From Bradyrhizobium quebecense (GTDB taxonomy: Bacteria; Pseudomonadota; Alphaproteobacteria; Rhizobiales; Xanthobacteraceae): DNA of 64,000 bases. The stretch is taken from assembly GCF_013373795.3 (NCBI RefSeq), contig NZ_CP088022.1:7440001-7504000 (forward strand), written 5' to 3'. Position 1 is the stretch's first letter. The number at the start of each line of letters is the position of its first letter. Of this stretch, positions 28,985 through 38,012 are shown in pieces. Position numbers and translations under genes: made by a program. Below the pieces are notes generated by a model. The model was not told the origin of the DNA and ran no database searches. It saw only the letters and a program-made list of their open reading frames with translations.

Positions 28985-29877
28985 CAGCCGCGCTGCCTCG
29001 GATCGAGGATGTCGCGCAGCGCGTCGCCGAACAGATTGGTGCCGAACACCGCGAGACTGATCGCGATGCCGGGGAAGATCACCAGCCACGGCGCGGTGCG
29101 GACATATTCAGCGGCGGATTCCGACAGCATGCGGCCCCAGGACGGATAAGGCTCGGGAATGCCGAGGCCGAGGAACGACAACGACGCTTCGGTGAGGATG
29201 GTTGAGCCGAGCTGCGCGGTGGCCAGCACGATCAGCGGTGCGATCGTGTTCGGCAGCACGTGGCGCAGCGCGATGCGCGTCTCGCTCATGCCGATCGATT
29301 TGGCGGCTTCCACGAATGGCTGCTCGCGCAGCGCCAGCGTGTTGGCGCGGACCACGCGGGCAACCGTCGGGATCAAGGGAATGGCGATGGCAAGGATCAC
29401 GTTCGGCAGCGAGGGACCGAGTGCCGCGGTCATCACAAGCGCGAGCACCAAGAGCGGCAGCGATTGCAGGATGTCGGTCACTCGTTGGAACACGAGGTCG
29501 ACCCAGCCGGAGAGATAGCCGGAGGTGAGACCCACGATGACGCCGAGCATGGCGCCGAGCGTCGTGGAGCCGATGCCGACCGCAAGCGAGATCCGCGCGC
29601 CATGGACGATGCGGCTCCAGACGTCGCGGCCGAAGGAGTCGGTACCGAACCAGTGCAGCGTGGAGGGGGCGGCCAGCCGGTGCGCGGAATCGACGGTGAG
29701 CGGATCGTAGCGGCTGATCAGATCGGCTGATATCGCGGTCAGCACGAACGACAGCATGATGATCAGGCCGATTGTGCCGAGCACATGGCGCTGCGCGAGG
29801 AACGCGAACCGTCCCCAGCCGGTCGTGGCGTTGGCTCCGGCGCGGCGCAGTTCGCTGTCGAAATTGATTGTTGCCAC
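28984..29877 (-). CDS. Peptide-type ABC transporter permease (DppC-like)
   Basis: A 297-residue inner-membrane permease with an OppC N-terminal segment, first transmembrane helix at about 35-55 ([20 protein letters not shown]), and a BPD_transp_1 domain with the EAA-loop region [21 protein letters not shown]. It is coupled by overlap to the downstream ATPase and separated by four bases from the DppB-like gene. Confidence 0.92.
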   Translation of the reverse strand: MATINFDSELRRAGANATTGWGRFAFLAQRHVLGTIGLIIMLSFVLTAISADLISRYDPLTVDSAHRLAAPSTLHWFGTDSFGRDVWSRIVHGARISLAVGIGSTTLGAMLGVIVGLTSGYLSGWVDLVFQRVTDILQSLPLLVLALVMTAALGPSLPNVILAIAIPLIPTVARVVRANTLALREQPFVEAAKSIGMSETRIALRHVLPNTIAPLIVLATAQLGSTILTEASLSFLGLGIPEPYPSWGRMLSESAAEYVRTAPWLVIFPGIAISLAVFGTNLFGDALRDILDPRQRG

Positions 29878-29881
29878 GCGT

Positions 29882-30829
29882 TCAGTCTCCGAACCGGATG
29901 CGCGGATCGATCGCCGCGTAGAGCATGTCGACGATGAAATTCACGACCACGACGACGACCGCGATGAACATCACGAGGTTCTGCACGATCGGGTAATCGC
30001 GCCAGCGCAGCGCCTCGACCAGGAAGCGGGCGATGCCGGGAATGTTGAACACGGTCTCGGTGACGATAAGTCCGCCGATCAGGAATGCGGCCTCGATGCC
30101 GATCACGGTGATGACCGGCAGCACCGCGTTCTTCAGTGCGTGGTGATAGTTCACGGAGGCCTCGGAAGCGCCCTTGGCGCGCGCGGTGCGGATGTAGTCC
30201 TGGCGCAGGATCTCCAGCATCGAGGAGCGGGTGATGCGCATGGTCAGCGCCGCGCTGCGGAAGCCGACCGCCATCGCCGGCACCGCATAGATGGTCAACG
30301 CCTCGAGCCAGGTCTTCGGGTTCGGATTGAAGATCGGCATGGTACCGAACAGCGAGACCGAGGCCATCAGGATCAAGAGGCCGAGCCAGAATGACGGCAG
30401 CGACAGGCCGCTGAGGCTGACGACGCGCAGCGCATAATCGAGCTTCGAGCCCTGGTGCACGGCGCTGATGACGCCGAGCGGAATGCCGATCGAGGCGGAG
30501 AACAGCAGCGCCAGCCCCGCAAGCCGTGCGGTAATCGGAATCCGCGGCAGGATCTCCTCCAGCGCCGGCTTCTCGGAGACGTAGGAATAGCCGAGGTCGC
30601 CGTGCAGCAGGCCGCCGATCCAGTGCAGGTACTGGATCACGATCGGCTGGTTGAGGCCGAGCTCGCGCTCGAGATTGGCCTTGTCGGCGGGATCGACGAA
30701 GCCCGCGGCGTCGAACAGGATGTCAACGATGTTGCCGGGCACGACGCGCAGCAGCACGAAGATGATGACCGAGATCCCGAACAGGGTCACGAGCATCAGG
30801 AACACCCGCCGCACGATATAGGCAAACAC
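29882..30829 (-). CDS. Peptide-type ABC transporter permease (DppB-like)
   Basis: A 315-residue permease: first helix YIVRRVFLMLVTLFGISVII, long periplasmic loop with DLGYSYVSEKPALEEI, and EAA-loop TARAKGASEASVNYHHALKNA. The start is a GTG at 30829 preceded by GGAGAGAG; the open frame runs to 30982 but that part overlaps the palindrome and the binding-protein gene end. It forms the heterodimeric channel with the DppC-like subunit. Confidence 0.9.
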   Translation of the reverse strand: MFAYIVRRVFLMLVTLFGISVIIFVLLRVVPGNIVDILFDAAGFVDPADKANLERELGLNQPIVIQYLHWIGGLLHGDLGYSYVSEKPALEEILPRIPITARLAGLALLFSASIGIPLGVISAVHQGSKLDYALRVVSLSGLSLPSFWLGLLILMASVSLFGTMPIFNPNPKTWLEALTIYAVPAMAVGFRSAALTMRITRSSMLEILRQDYIRTARAKGASEASVNYHHALKNAVLPVITVIGIEAAFLIGGLIVTETVFNIPGIARFLVEALRWRDYPIVQNLVMFIAVVVVVVNFIVDMLYAAIDPRIRFGD

Positions 30830-30862
30830 CCTGGCTCTCTCCCTAATCCCGAATCTTCTCTT

Positions 30863-30910
30863 GATGCGTTTTCTCGACGCGAACCGGTGTCCACCTCGCT
30901 CGAAAACGCT
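30863..30910. repeat. Palindrome between binding-protein and permease genes
   Basis: GCGTTTTCTCG (30866-30876) pairs with CGAAAACGC (30901-30909) around GAACCGGTGTCCACC. I recognise this as a common rhizobial intergenic unit. In the transcript it follows the binding-protein gene directly and could stabilise that part and reduce readthrough into the permease genes. Confidence 0.7.
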
Positions 30911-30914
30911 TTGC

Positions 30915-32510
30915 CTACTTGTCCAGCCAGACGTCTTCGTAGCGATAGCCGTTATAGGAGCTGTTGGACATGATCGTGACATTCTTCACGTAAGGCTTCC
31001 AGCAGGTGCCGGTCCGGGCATGGAAGATGATCGGGCGCGCGACGTCTTCCTGCAGCTTCTTGTCGATCTCCCAGACCAGCTTCCTGCGCTTGTCGAGGTC
31101 GGTCTCCTCGGATTGCTGGTCGAACAGCTTCTCGATGTCCTTGTTGCAGTAGTTGGTGTAGTTGCGCTCCGAGCCGCAGGCATAGTTCTCGTAGAAGGAC
31201 TGGTCAGGCTCGTCGACGGCGTTGCCGGTGAGGTTGAGGCCGAGCGAATAGTCCTTGCGTGCGATCTTCGGGAACCATTGCGCGGTGTCGACGACGTCGA
31301 GTTCGGCGTCGATGTAGATGCTCTTGATCTGGTCGATCAGGATGATCGCGGGATCGCGGTAAACCGCGATGTTGCGGGTCGACACCTTGATCTGCAGGTG
31401 CTTGTCCGGGCCATAGCCCGCCTTCTGCATCAGCTTGCGGGCTTCCTCGCGGTTCTTCTCGATGTCGGGACCGTAGCCGGGAATCGATTCCAGCATCTCC
31501 TTCGGCATCGCCCACAGGCCGTCGGGTGCCGGCTCCATGGTGCCGCCGATGTCGCCCTGGCCTTCGAACATGATCTGGATGAACGCCTTGCGATCGAGCG
31601 CCAGCGCCAGCGCGCGACGGATGTCGAGATTGTCGAACGGCGGTCCGCTCGAATTGATGATGATGTTGGTGGAGACATTGTTCGGTTCCACCACACAGAC
31701 CGCCTTGGAGTCCTGTGACTTGACGTCCTTGAGCAGCGGGATCGAGACCTCGGTCGGGAACGTCATGTCGAACTTGCCCGAGACGAAACCGAGGATCGCC
31801 GTCGAGCGGTTGGTGATAATGGTGAACTCGATGCCGTCGAGATAGGGCAGGCCCTTCTTGAAGTAATCGGGGTTCTTGGTGAGCTTGATCGATTCGTTGG
31901 CCTTGAACTCGACGAACTTGAACGGGCCGGTGCCGACAGGCTTGGTGCGCATCTCCGCCGGCGACACATGGCAGGGATAGACCGGCGAATAGCCCGAGGC
32001 GAGCAGCGACAAGAGCGCGGGCTGCGGCCGCTTCAGCTTGAACGATGCTTCATAGTCGCCGTTGGTAGTGACCTCGTCGACCTGGTCGTACCAGGACTTG
32101 CGCGGGTTCTGCCGGAACTTCTGCTGCGACTTGCCCATCAGCATGTCGAAGGTGCATTTGACGTCAGCCGCGGTGAACGGCTTGCCGTCATGCCACTTCA
32201 CGTCCTTGCGCAGCTTGAAGGTCAGCGTCTTGTTGTCGCCGCTCCAGGCCCAGCTCTCCGCAAGCTCGGGCCGGATCGTGCTGGCGCTGTTCTGGGCGAT
32301 GTGCTGATCGAAAATGACGAGGTTGTTGAAGATCGGCATGAACGGAATGTTCACCGAATAGGTCGCGCCCTCGTGGATCGAGGCGCTGCCGGGGCTGTCG
32401 CGGTGATAGATCCTGAAGATGCCGCCGGATTTCGGCTCGGCTGCGCGTGAAACGTCGCCGATGGTCAGCACAGACAACACCGCGACGGCCAGCGCTTGCA
32501 CGCTCCGCAT
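30915..32510 (-). CDS. Peptide-type ABC transporter substrate-binding protein (SBP_bac_5)
   Basis: A 531-residue periplasmic binding protein. Signal peptide at about 1-23 (ALAVAVLSVLTIGDVSRAAEP), then SGGIFRIYHRDSPGSAS and the family hallmark LAESWAWSGDNKTLTFKLRKDVKWHDGKPFTAADVKCTFD. The ATG at 32510 is preceded by GGAGGGG; the longer frame to 32864 covers a palindrome. First gene of the importer operon (binding protein, two permeases, two ATPases). The family takes peptides, nickel, opines, glutathione and other solutes; the ligand is not predictable here. Confidence 0.92.
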   Translation of the reverse strand: MRSVQALAVAVLSVLTIGDVSRAAEPKSGGIFRIYHRDSPGSASIHEGATYSVNIPFMPIFNNLVIFDQHIAQNSASTIRPELAESWAWSGDNKTLTFKLRKDVKWHDGKPFTAADVKCTFDMLMGKSQQKFRQNPRKSWYDQVDEVTTNGDYEASFKLKRPQPALLSLLASGYSPVYPCHVSPAEMRTKPVGTGPFKFVEFKANESIKLTKNPDYFKKGLPYLDGIEFTIITNRSTAILGFVSGKFDMTFPTEVSIPLLKDVKSQDSKAVCVVEPNNVSTNIIINSSGPPFDNLDIRRALALALDRKAFIQIMFEGQGDIGGTMEPAPDGLWAMPKEMLESIPGYGPDIEKNREEARKLMQKAGYGPDKHLQIKVSTRNIAVYRDPAIILIDQIKSIYIDAELDVVDTAQWFPKIARKDYSLGLNLTGNAVDEPDQSFYENYACGSERNYTNYCNKDIEKLFDQQSEETDLDKRRKLVWEIDKKLQEDVARPIIFHARTGTCWKPYVKNVTIMSNSSYNGYRYEDVWLDK

Positions 32511-32782
32511 GGTCCCCTCCACGAATTTCGGTCTCAATGGCCGATTGGCATCGACGATACCACGGTGAGGCCGTCGGGCAACCGGCGAGGGCCGTGCGGG
32601 GATTGGCAATTCGGATGACGTGGCAGGATTAAAATTTCCACGAACGGGGAATAATGGCTGTGATTGTGCGGGGAACTCTGGTTGTTTTGCTATGCGGTGA
32701 CGCCTCTCCGTTCGAATTCGAGGCGTGAAGCGTCCTACAATGAGCGACAGTTTGTCGCCGATCCAATCGCGATGCTTCTCAC

Positions 32783-32905
32783 CGTCATCCTGAGGTGCGA
32801 GCCTTGCGGCGCAATTGCGCCGCTGGGCGAGCCGCGAAGGATGCACGGCCACGAGCCGGGCCATTCATCCTTCGAGACGCCGCTTCGCGGCTCCTCTGGA
32901 TGACG
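32783..32905. repeat. Intergenic palindrome, family C, within a 417-bp gene-free stretch
   Basis: Copy of the element at 8905-9009 with an extra internal GCGGCGCAATTGCGCCGC palindrome. The remainder of the 32511-32927 stretch should contain the importer promoter (32520-32700); I see no convincing -35/-10 pair and no open frame worth calling. Confidence 0.82.
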
Positions 32906-32927
32906 GTATGACCGGCGCCACATCACC

Positions 32928-33815
32928 TCACTCCGCCGCCTGCGTTGAGGGCGGCTGCATGTTCGCGACGCCGTCCGCCTCGGTCGCCGAGATCGTGGTG
33001 CGGATCATCAGGCGGCCCTCGTGCGCCGGCCAGGGGCGGCCGCGATGCATGGTGGCGCGGTTGTCCCACATCACGACGTCGCCCTGCTTCCATTGATGCA
33101 GATAGCTGACGCCGGGCGCGGTGGCGGCTTCGGTCAGCTGCTCGATCAGGGCCTTGCCGGCATCGGCATCCATGCCCTCGACGCCATAGGCGTGGGAGGC
33201 CAGATACAGCGCGCCGCGACCGTTGACGGGATTGCGCCAGACCATGCGCCAGCACACCGGCGGCAGCGCGTCGACTTCCTCCGACGTCGCGAGCCCGGTG
33301 GCCACCTTGCTGCGCGAATGCGCGTAGGAGTGCCAGGCGAAGGAGTTCTCCAGCCGCTTGGCCACATCCTTGTCGAGCCGCTCGAAGGCCAGCCGCATCG
33401 AGACGAATTCGGTCTCGCCGCCATGTTCGGGGATGATGCGCGCGGACAGGATCGAGGTCAGCGCCGGCACGCGCTTGAACGAGGAGTCGGTGTGCCAGAG
33501 CTGGTTGGCCTTGGCGCGCAGCTGCTGCCGATGGTCGGACGGAACCACCTTGCCGTCAGGTCCGAAGGTCGAGAGGATCACGAAATGCGAGCCGGTGCCC
33601 ATCGAACCGACCTTGGTCGTCTCAGGCGGACCGAAGCGGCGCGAGAAGGCGAGCTGGATGTCGTCGCTGACCTCCTGGCCGCGGAACACCAGCACCGAGT
33701 GTTCCTCGAATGCCGCGCGCACCGCGGCATAGGCGGCATCGCTGGCGGCAACATCAGAAAGCGTGACGCCGCGCAGTTCGGCTCCGAATCCCTCGCGCAG
33801 TGGGATCACTTCCAT
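32928..33815 (-). CDS. TauD/TfdA-family 2-oxoglutarate-dependent dioxygenase
   Basis: A 295-residue non-haem iron enzyme. The facial triad is visible: His108 and Asp110 in LWHTDSSF, and distal His257 in ATMHRGRPWP. Arg268 or Arg272 (EGRLMIRTT) would bind 2-oxoglutarate. The opening MEVIPLREGFGAELRGVTLSD resembles TfdA-type enzymes, which hydroxylate and thereby cleave ether or sulfonate substrates, releasing succinate and CO2. The ATG at 33815 follows GGAGGA. It is on the same strand as, but separated by a palindrome from, the peptide importer. Substrate unknown; 2,4-D activity should not be assumed. Confidence 0.87.
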   Translation of the reverse strand: MEVIPLREGFGAELRGVTLSDVAASDAAYAAVRAAFEEHSVLVFRGQEVSDDIQLAFSRRFGPPETTKVGSMGTGSHFVILSTFGPDGKVVPSDHRQQLRAKANQLWHTDSSFKRVPALTSILSARIIPEHGGETEFVSMRLAFERLDKDVAKRLENSFAWHSYAHSRSKVATGLATSEEVDALPPVCWRMVWRNPVNGRGALYLASHAYGVEGMDADAGKALIEQLTEAATAPGVSYLHQWKQGDVVMWDNRATMHRGRPWPAHEGRLMIRTTISATEADGVANMQPPSTQAAE

Positions 33816-33894
33816 CGGCAAATCCTCCCTGACGTTTCTTATTGAGGCGAGGTTAGGGGAAAAGCCGGCCAGCGGCAACGCGGCTCGCGCCGCC

Positions 33895-34632
33895 TCACCC
33901 CATCGCGATCAGTTTGTGCCGCGTCCGCCGGTCGGCGACCTCCATGCGATGCGTGACGAAGGCGAACAGCGCCCAGCTGGAATGGAAGGCGACGCCGGCC
34001 AGAACCACGATGGCTCCGGGAATCGGGCCGATCGAGGCGCGGTCCCAGATCTCGCTCACCGTGGTAAGCGGCAGGGGGTGGATCGCCAGCTTGCCGTAAT
34101 AGGCGATGGCCTGGATCGCGAAGATCCAGCCATAGGTCCGGCGCAGCCGTCGGCCGATCGCCCGGGCAAGGCTGATGTGATAGCTCGGGCGGCGGTAGTC
34201 GTTGGCGAGCAGCTCGGTCCAGGCCGAGCCCGGCGAGGGACCTTCGCCGCGGATCATCGGCGCGTAGAAATCGGTTTCGAGCAACCGCGCGCGGGCGCGC
34301 CAGACGTTGAAGTAGCGATAACGCCGCGCCTCGAACAACAGAAACACCGTGACCAGCAACCCGACCAGCACCATCGGCAAAGGCGAAGCCTCCGCGCTGC
34401 TGTAGGTCGCCGACAGCGCGATGCCGGTCGTGACCACCGCCCAGTTGGTCGAGCTGTCGAGGCGGGTGCGCCAGACCGTGCTGCGGTAGACCTCGCCACG
34501 ATAGAGATGGGCGAGCGCACCGATCTCGGCGGCGGTGAATTCGAGCCTTCCGGCCTGTACCGGCTCGGGCTCGCGCGGTTGGGGCGACGGCATGGCGGCC
34601 TCCGGCGAAGCTGGCTTGCGATCCCGGAGCAT
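33895..34632 (-). CDS. DUF2270 family membrane protein
   Basis: A 245-residue protein matching the DUF2270 pattern: EIGALAHLYRGEVYRSTVWRTRLDSSTNWAV, hydrophobic segments near 65-100 and 165-225 and a FEARRYRYFNVWRARARLLETDFYAPM core. Function unknown. A proline-rich N-terminal 25 residues precede the conserved part, so a start at the internal Met14 is possible. Its cytoplasmic arginine-rich loop between helices is typical of the family. Confidence 0.75.
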   Translation of the reverse strand: MLRDRKPASPEAAMPSPQPREPEPVQAGRLEFTAAEIGALAHLYRGEVYRSTVWRTRLDSSTNWAVVTTGIALSATYSSAEASPLPMVLVGLLVTVFLLFEARRYRYFNVWRARARLLETDFYAPMIRGEGPSPGSAWTELLANDYRRPSYHISLARAIGRRLRRTYGWIFAIQAIAYYGKLAIHPLPLTTVSEIWDRASIGPIPGAIVVLAGVAFHSSWALFAFVTHRMEVADRRTRHKLIAMG

Positions 34633-34715
34633 AGCGCGAAATCCGCGCGAGGGGTGAGTCCGTTACGCCGCCCGACGTCCCCGGCTGCGAGGGCCCGGCC
34701 CGCCGCATCGCCTGT

Positions 34716-36266
34716 TCATACGATCCGCGAGGTCTTGTTGCCCCAGTAGCGATCGCGCAGCAGGCGCTTGTAGAGTTTTCCGGTCGGCAGCCGCGGCAGC
34801 TCGGCCTCGAAATCGACCGAGCGCGGCACCTTCTGGCGCGACAGCGAGCTTGCGCAGAAGGCGATCAGCTCCTCGGCGAGTTCCGGCCCCGGCGCGATGC
34901 CGTCGACCGGCTGCACCACCGCCTTCACCTCCTCGCCGAGATCGACATTGGGCACGCCGAACACCGCGGCGTCGGCGACCTTGGGATGAGTGATCAGGAG
35001 GTTCTCGCATTCCTGCGGGTAGATGTTCACGCCGCCGGAGATGATCATGAAGGTGGCGCGGTCGGTCAGATAGAGGAAGTTGTCGTCGTCGACATAGCCG
35101 ACGTCGCCGACCGTGCTCATGCTGCCGTCCGCCGAGCGGGCCTCGCTGGTCTTGGCCGGATCGTTGAAATATTCGAACGGCGTCGCGGTCTTGAACCACA
35201 CGGTGCCCGGCGTGCCCTTCGGGCAGGGCTGCATGTTCTCGTCGAGGATATGCAGGTCGCCGAGCAGCACCTTGCCGACGGTGCCGCGATGGGCGAGCCA
35301 CTCCTCGCTGTTGCAGGCGGTGAAGCCGAGGCCCTCGGTCGCGCCGTAATATTCGTGGATGATCGGGCCCCACCATTTGATCATGTCGTCCTTGACCAGC
35401 GCCGGGCAGGGCGCTGCGGCATGGATCGCGATCTCGAGCGTCGACAGATCGTAGCGGGCGCGAACCTCCTCGGGCAGCTTCAGCAGGCGCGAGAACATCG
35501 TCGGCACCAGTTGGCTATGGGTGATGCCCCATTTTTCGACCAGCTGGAGATAGCGCTCGGGATCGAAGCTCTCCATGATGACGACGGTGCCGCCCATCCG
35601 GATGGTGAGATTGACCGCGGCCTGCGGCGCCGAGTGATAGAGCGGCGCCGGCGACAGATAGACCATGCCCTCGCGGTAGTGCCAGAGCTTGGTCAGGAAA
35701 TCGAACAGCGGAAGGTTTTGCGACGGCGGCTGCTCGGGCAGCGGCCGCACGATGCCCTTCGGCCGGCCGGTCGTGCCGGACGAATAGAGCATCGCGGTGC
35801 CCGCATATTCGTCGGCGATCGGCGTCGCCGGCAGCCCCGCGGTCGCCTGTTGCAGTCCGACGATGCGATCGCTCTCACTGTCGCCGTCGACCACGATGCA
35901 GAGCTCGACCTGCGGGCACTCCTTCAGCGCCTCGCGCGCGATGTCGAGCTTCAGCTTCGAGGTGATCAGGATCCGTGACTGGCTGTTGGTCAGGATGTAG
36001 GCGAGCTCGCCGGCCGTGAGGTAGGAATTGACGCAGGTGAAGTAGAGGCCGGAACGTTCACCGGCGCCGCAGGCCTCGAGGTAGCGGTTGTTGTTCTCCA
36101 TGAAGATCGAATAGTGGTCGAGCCGCTTCATGCCGCGGTTGCGAAACAGATGCGCGAGACGGTTGCTGCGTGCCTCGAGCTCGCGATAGGTGACGATCTC
36201 GCCGGTCCCGGCCATGATGAAGGCCGGTTGCAGCGGGCGCAGGTAAGCATGCTTGCCGGTGTACAT
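34716..36266 (-). CDS. AMP-forming acyl-CoA ligase
   Basis: A 516-residue ANL enzyme: P-loop YSSGTTGRPKGIVRPL near 161, A5 EYYGATEGLGFT, hinge DRATFMIISGGVNIYPQECE near 410, catalytic lysine in LPTGKLYKRLLRDRYWG. The PLPEQPPSQ insertion after the P-loop is characteristic of one bacterial acyl-CoA synthetase subgroup. It follows the iron alcohol dehydrogenase on the same strand with a 90-bp gap containing a palindrome. It could act on the acid derived from that enzyme's product. Substrate unknown. Confidence 0.86.
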   Translation of the reverse strand: MYTGKHAYLRPLQPAFIMAGTGEIVTYRELEARSNRLAHLFRNRGMKRLDHYSIFMENNNRYLEACGAGERSGLYFTCVNSYLTAGELAYILTNSQSRILITSKLKLDIAREALKECPQVELCIVVDGDSESDRIVGLQQATAGLPATPIADEYAGTAMLYSSGTTGRPKGIVRPLPEQPPSQNLPLFDFLTKLWHYREGMVYLSPAPLYHSAPQAAVNLTIRMGGTVVIMESFDPERYLQLVEKWGITHSQLVPTMFSRLLKLPEEVRARYDLSTLEIAIHAAAPCPALVKDDMIKWWGPIIHEYYGATEGLGFTACNSEEWLAHRGTVGKVLLGDLHILDENMQPCPKGTPGTVWFKTATPFEYFNDPAKTSEARSADGSMSTVGDVGYVDDDNFLYLTDRATFMIISGGVNIYPQECENLLITHPKVADAAVFGVPNVDLGEEVKAVVQPVDGIAPGPELAEELIAFCASSLSRQKVPRSVDFEAELPRLPTGKLYKRLLRDRYWGNKTSRIV

Positions 36267-36310
36267 CGAAGCTCAGATCTCCCCTCAATGTTACTTTGTT
36301 TCCTGTTTGA

Positions 36311-36355
36311 GCATGATCTTGTCGGAGAACCGCTTCGCACTTTTCCGGATCATGC
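36311..36355. repeat. Rhizobial-type palindrome between ligase and dehydrogenase
   Basis: GCATGATC at 36311-36318 and GATCATGC at 36348-36355 enclose TTGTCGGAGAACCG...CACTTTTCCG, a layout I recognise as a very common rhizobial intergenic stem-loop. It touches the stop codon of the dehydrogenase gene at 36357. Confidence 0.75.
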
Positions 36356-36356
36356 C

Positions 36357-37511
36357 TTAAGCGGCCATCATCAGAATCTCGCGGACCTGGGATGGACCGT
36401 CGATCTTGCGCGGATTGCGCGGCACCCAGGGCGTGCGCATCGCACCCGCCGCGATGCGGTCGAAATGCTCAGGGCCGACGTTGACCTCCCTCAGGCTGCG
36501 CGGCATGCCGAGATCGCGGATGAAGCGGTCGAGCACGTCGCCGGCGTCGGCGCCCGGATGGCCCATCGCGGCCGCGACCAGCGCCTGCCGGTCGGCATTG
36601 TCGCGCTTGTTCCAGCGCATCACCGCCGGCAGCATCACGCATGAGGTGTAGCCGTGCGGCACGTCGAACTCGGCGCCGAGCACGTAGCCGATGCCGTGGC
36701 TCGCGCCCATCGGCACGCCGGAGGCGAGCGGGCCGGTCGACAGCCAGGTGCCGATCTGGCAATCCATCCGCGCCGGGATGTCCTTCGGATCGGCCTTCAC
36801 CCGCGGCAGGCCCTGCGCCAGCATCTCCAGCCCCTTCAGCGCCTGCGCATCGCCGTAAGGATGCGCCTCGCGCGAGCAGATGCCCTCGACGCAATGATCG
36901 ACCGCGCGGATGCCGGTCGACAGGAACAGCCAGTCCGGCGTGTGCACCGAGAGTTCCGGATCGAGGATGGTGGCGCGCGGTATCACCAGGGGATGGCGCA
37001 GCATCTCCTTCTGCCGCTTGGCCTCGTTGGTGACGCCGGCGATCGACGAGAACTCGCCGCCGGCGATCGTGGTCGGCACGCTGATCTGGCGCACGGTCGG
37101 AGGATTCATCTCGGGCGAGACGCCGCCACGGGTGCGGATCGTGTCGATGCCGTCGGATGTCGTGACATTGTTGGCAAGGCAAAGCTGCACCGCCTTGGCG
37201 CCGTCGGTGATCGAACCGCCGCCGATGGTGACGATCAGATCGGCCTTGGCATCACGCGCCTGTGCCGTCGCCGCGATCACCGCGGCGCGCGGCGTGTGCG
37301 CCGGCATCTGGTCGAACGTGCCGACACAGCGGGCGCCGAGCGCCTGACGGACCTTTTCGATCTCGTCGGTTTCGCGGTTCAGCGTACCTGACACCATCAG
37401 GAAGGCGCGCTGGGCGCCCAGCCGGTCCAGTTGCTCGACGATGGCCTCACGGGCGGGCCGCCCGAACACGACCTCGTCCATGGCGCCGAATACGACACGG
37501 CCTCGATGCAC
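36357..37511 (-). CDS. Iron-containing alcohol dehydrogenase (maleylacetate reductase-like)
   Basis: A 384-residue group III alcohol dehydrogenase: NAD-binding TIGGGSITDGAKA near 92, then metal-ligand segments around HCVEG and GASHGIGYVLGAEFDVPHG (His ligands). I favour a GTG start at 37511 because GGGAGGA lies seven bases upstream, whereas the open frame start at 37529 would include that site. Substrates in the family range from alcohols to maleylacetate. A nearby TfdA-like gene makes the maleylacetate option tempting, but the two are not in one operon and no ring-cleavage genes are present. Confidence 0.83.
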   Translation of the reverse strand: MHRGRVVFGAMDEVVFGRPAREAIVEQLDRLGAQRAFLMVSGTLNRETDEIEKVRQALGARCVGTFDQMPAHTPRAAVIAATAQARDAKADLIVTIGGGSITDGAKAVQLCLANNVTTSDGIDTIRTRGGVSPEMNPPTVRQISVPTTIAGGEFSSIAGVTNEAKRQKEMLRHPLVIPRATILDPELSVHTPDWLFLSTGIRAVDHCVEGICSREAHPYGDAQALKGLEMLAQGLPRVKADPKDIPARMDCQIGTWLSTGPLASGVPMGASHGIGYVLGAEFDVPHGYTSCVMLPAVMRWNKRDNADRQALVAAAMGHPGADAGDVLDRFIRDLGMPRSLREVNVGPEHFDRIAAGAMRTPWVPRNPRKIDGPSQVREILMMAA

Positions 37512-37628
37512 GCGGCTGTCCTCCCTCAAGATGGCTCGCCTTGCCGGCGGCCCTTTGCCGGGAGGTTAGCGGAGGAAATCGGGGCCGTCATCAGGGCTTG
37601 CGCGGTCGGAGGCTCCGTTCACCGCAGT

Positions 37629-37746
37629 CGTCCCGGCGAAGGCCGGGACCCATACGCCGCAGCAGATGCAATGAACGGGACTCGTGATTCCGGCATCGCG
37701 CAACGACTTGCATTTGGGGTTATGGGTCCCGGCCTCCGCCGGGACG
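37629..37746. repeat. Intergenic palindrome, family D (intact reference copy)
   Basis: Arms CGTCCCGGCGAAGGCCGGGACCCAT and its complement ATGGGTCCCGGCCTCCGCCGGGACG, about 70 bases apart. This uninterrupted copy shows that the IS110-type element at 17.7-19.1 kb landed in the loop. The 37512-38012 stretch has no credible gene. Confidence 0.85.
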
Positions 37747-37891
37747 ACACCGAGTATGTTGCGCGGCTTGTGAGTCATACATCTACATCCTCGCGGCGCG
37801 CGGCGCCCGAGTCCTGCGTTTACTTGCCCTCCACTTGAGCAGAGAGCGCAGGGAAAGCCGGTGCGGCAGGAGAGGCACGGCTCCATCCACC

Positions 37892-37919
37892 CGTCATTCC
37901 CCGGCGCCCCGGAATGACG
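37892..37919. repeat. Minimal family E palindrome
   Basis: CGTCATTCCCCGG joined almost directly to CCCCGGAATGACG: the outer arms of the family E element with nearly all of the centre deleted, leaving a 28-bp hairpin. Confidence 0.75.
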
Positions 37920-38012
37920 AGGAGCTTTGGTTCAGACCGCGGATGGCCGGCAGAAATCTTGACGGCAACATCGCAGCGTGTGTTACACCTCGAAGGCAAC
38001 AGAGGCGTGCGC

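Noticed and set aside
32928..37511. 2,4-D degradation cluster
   Set aside because: Beyond a TfdA-like dioxygenase and a possible maleylacetate reductase there are no chlorocatechol genes.
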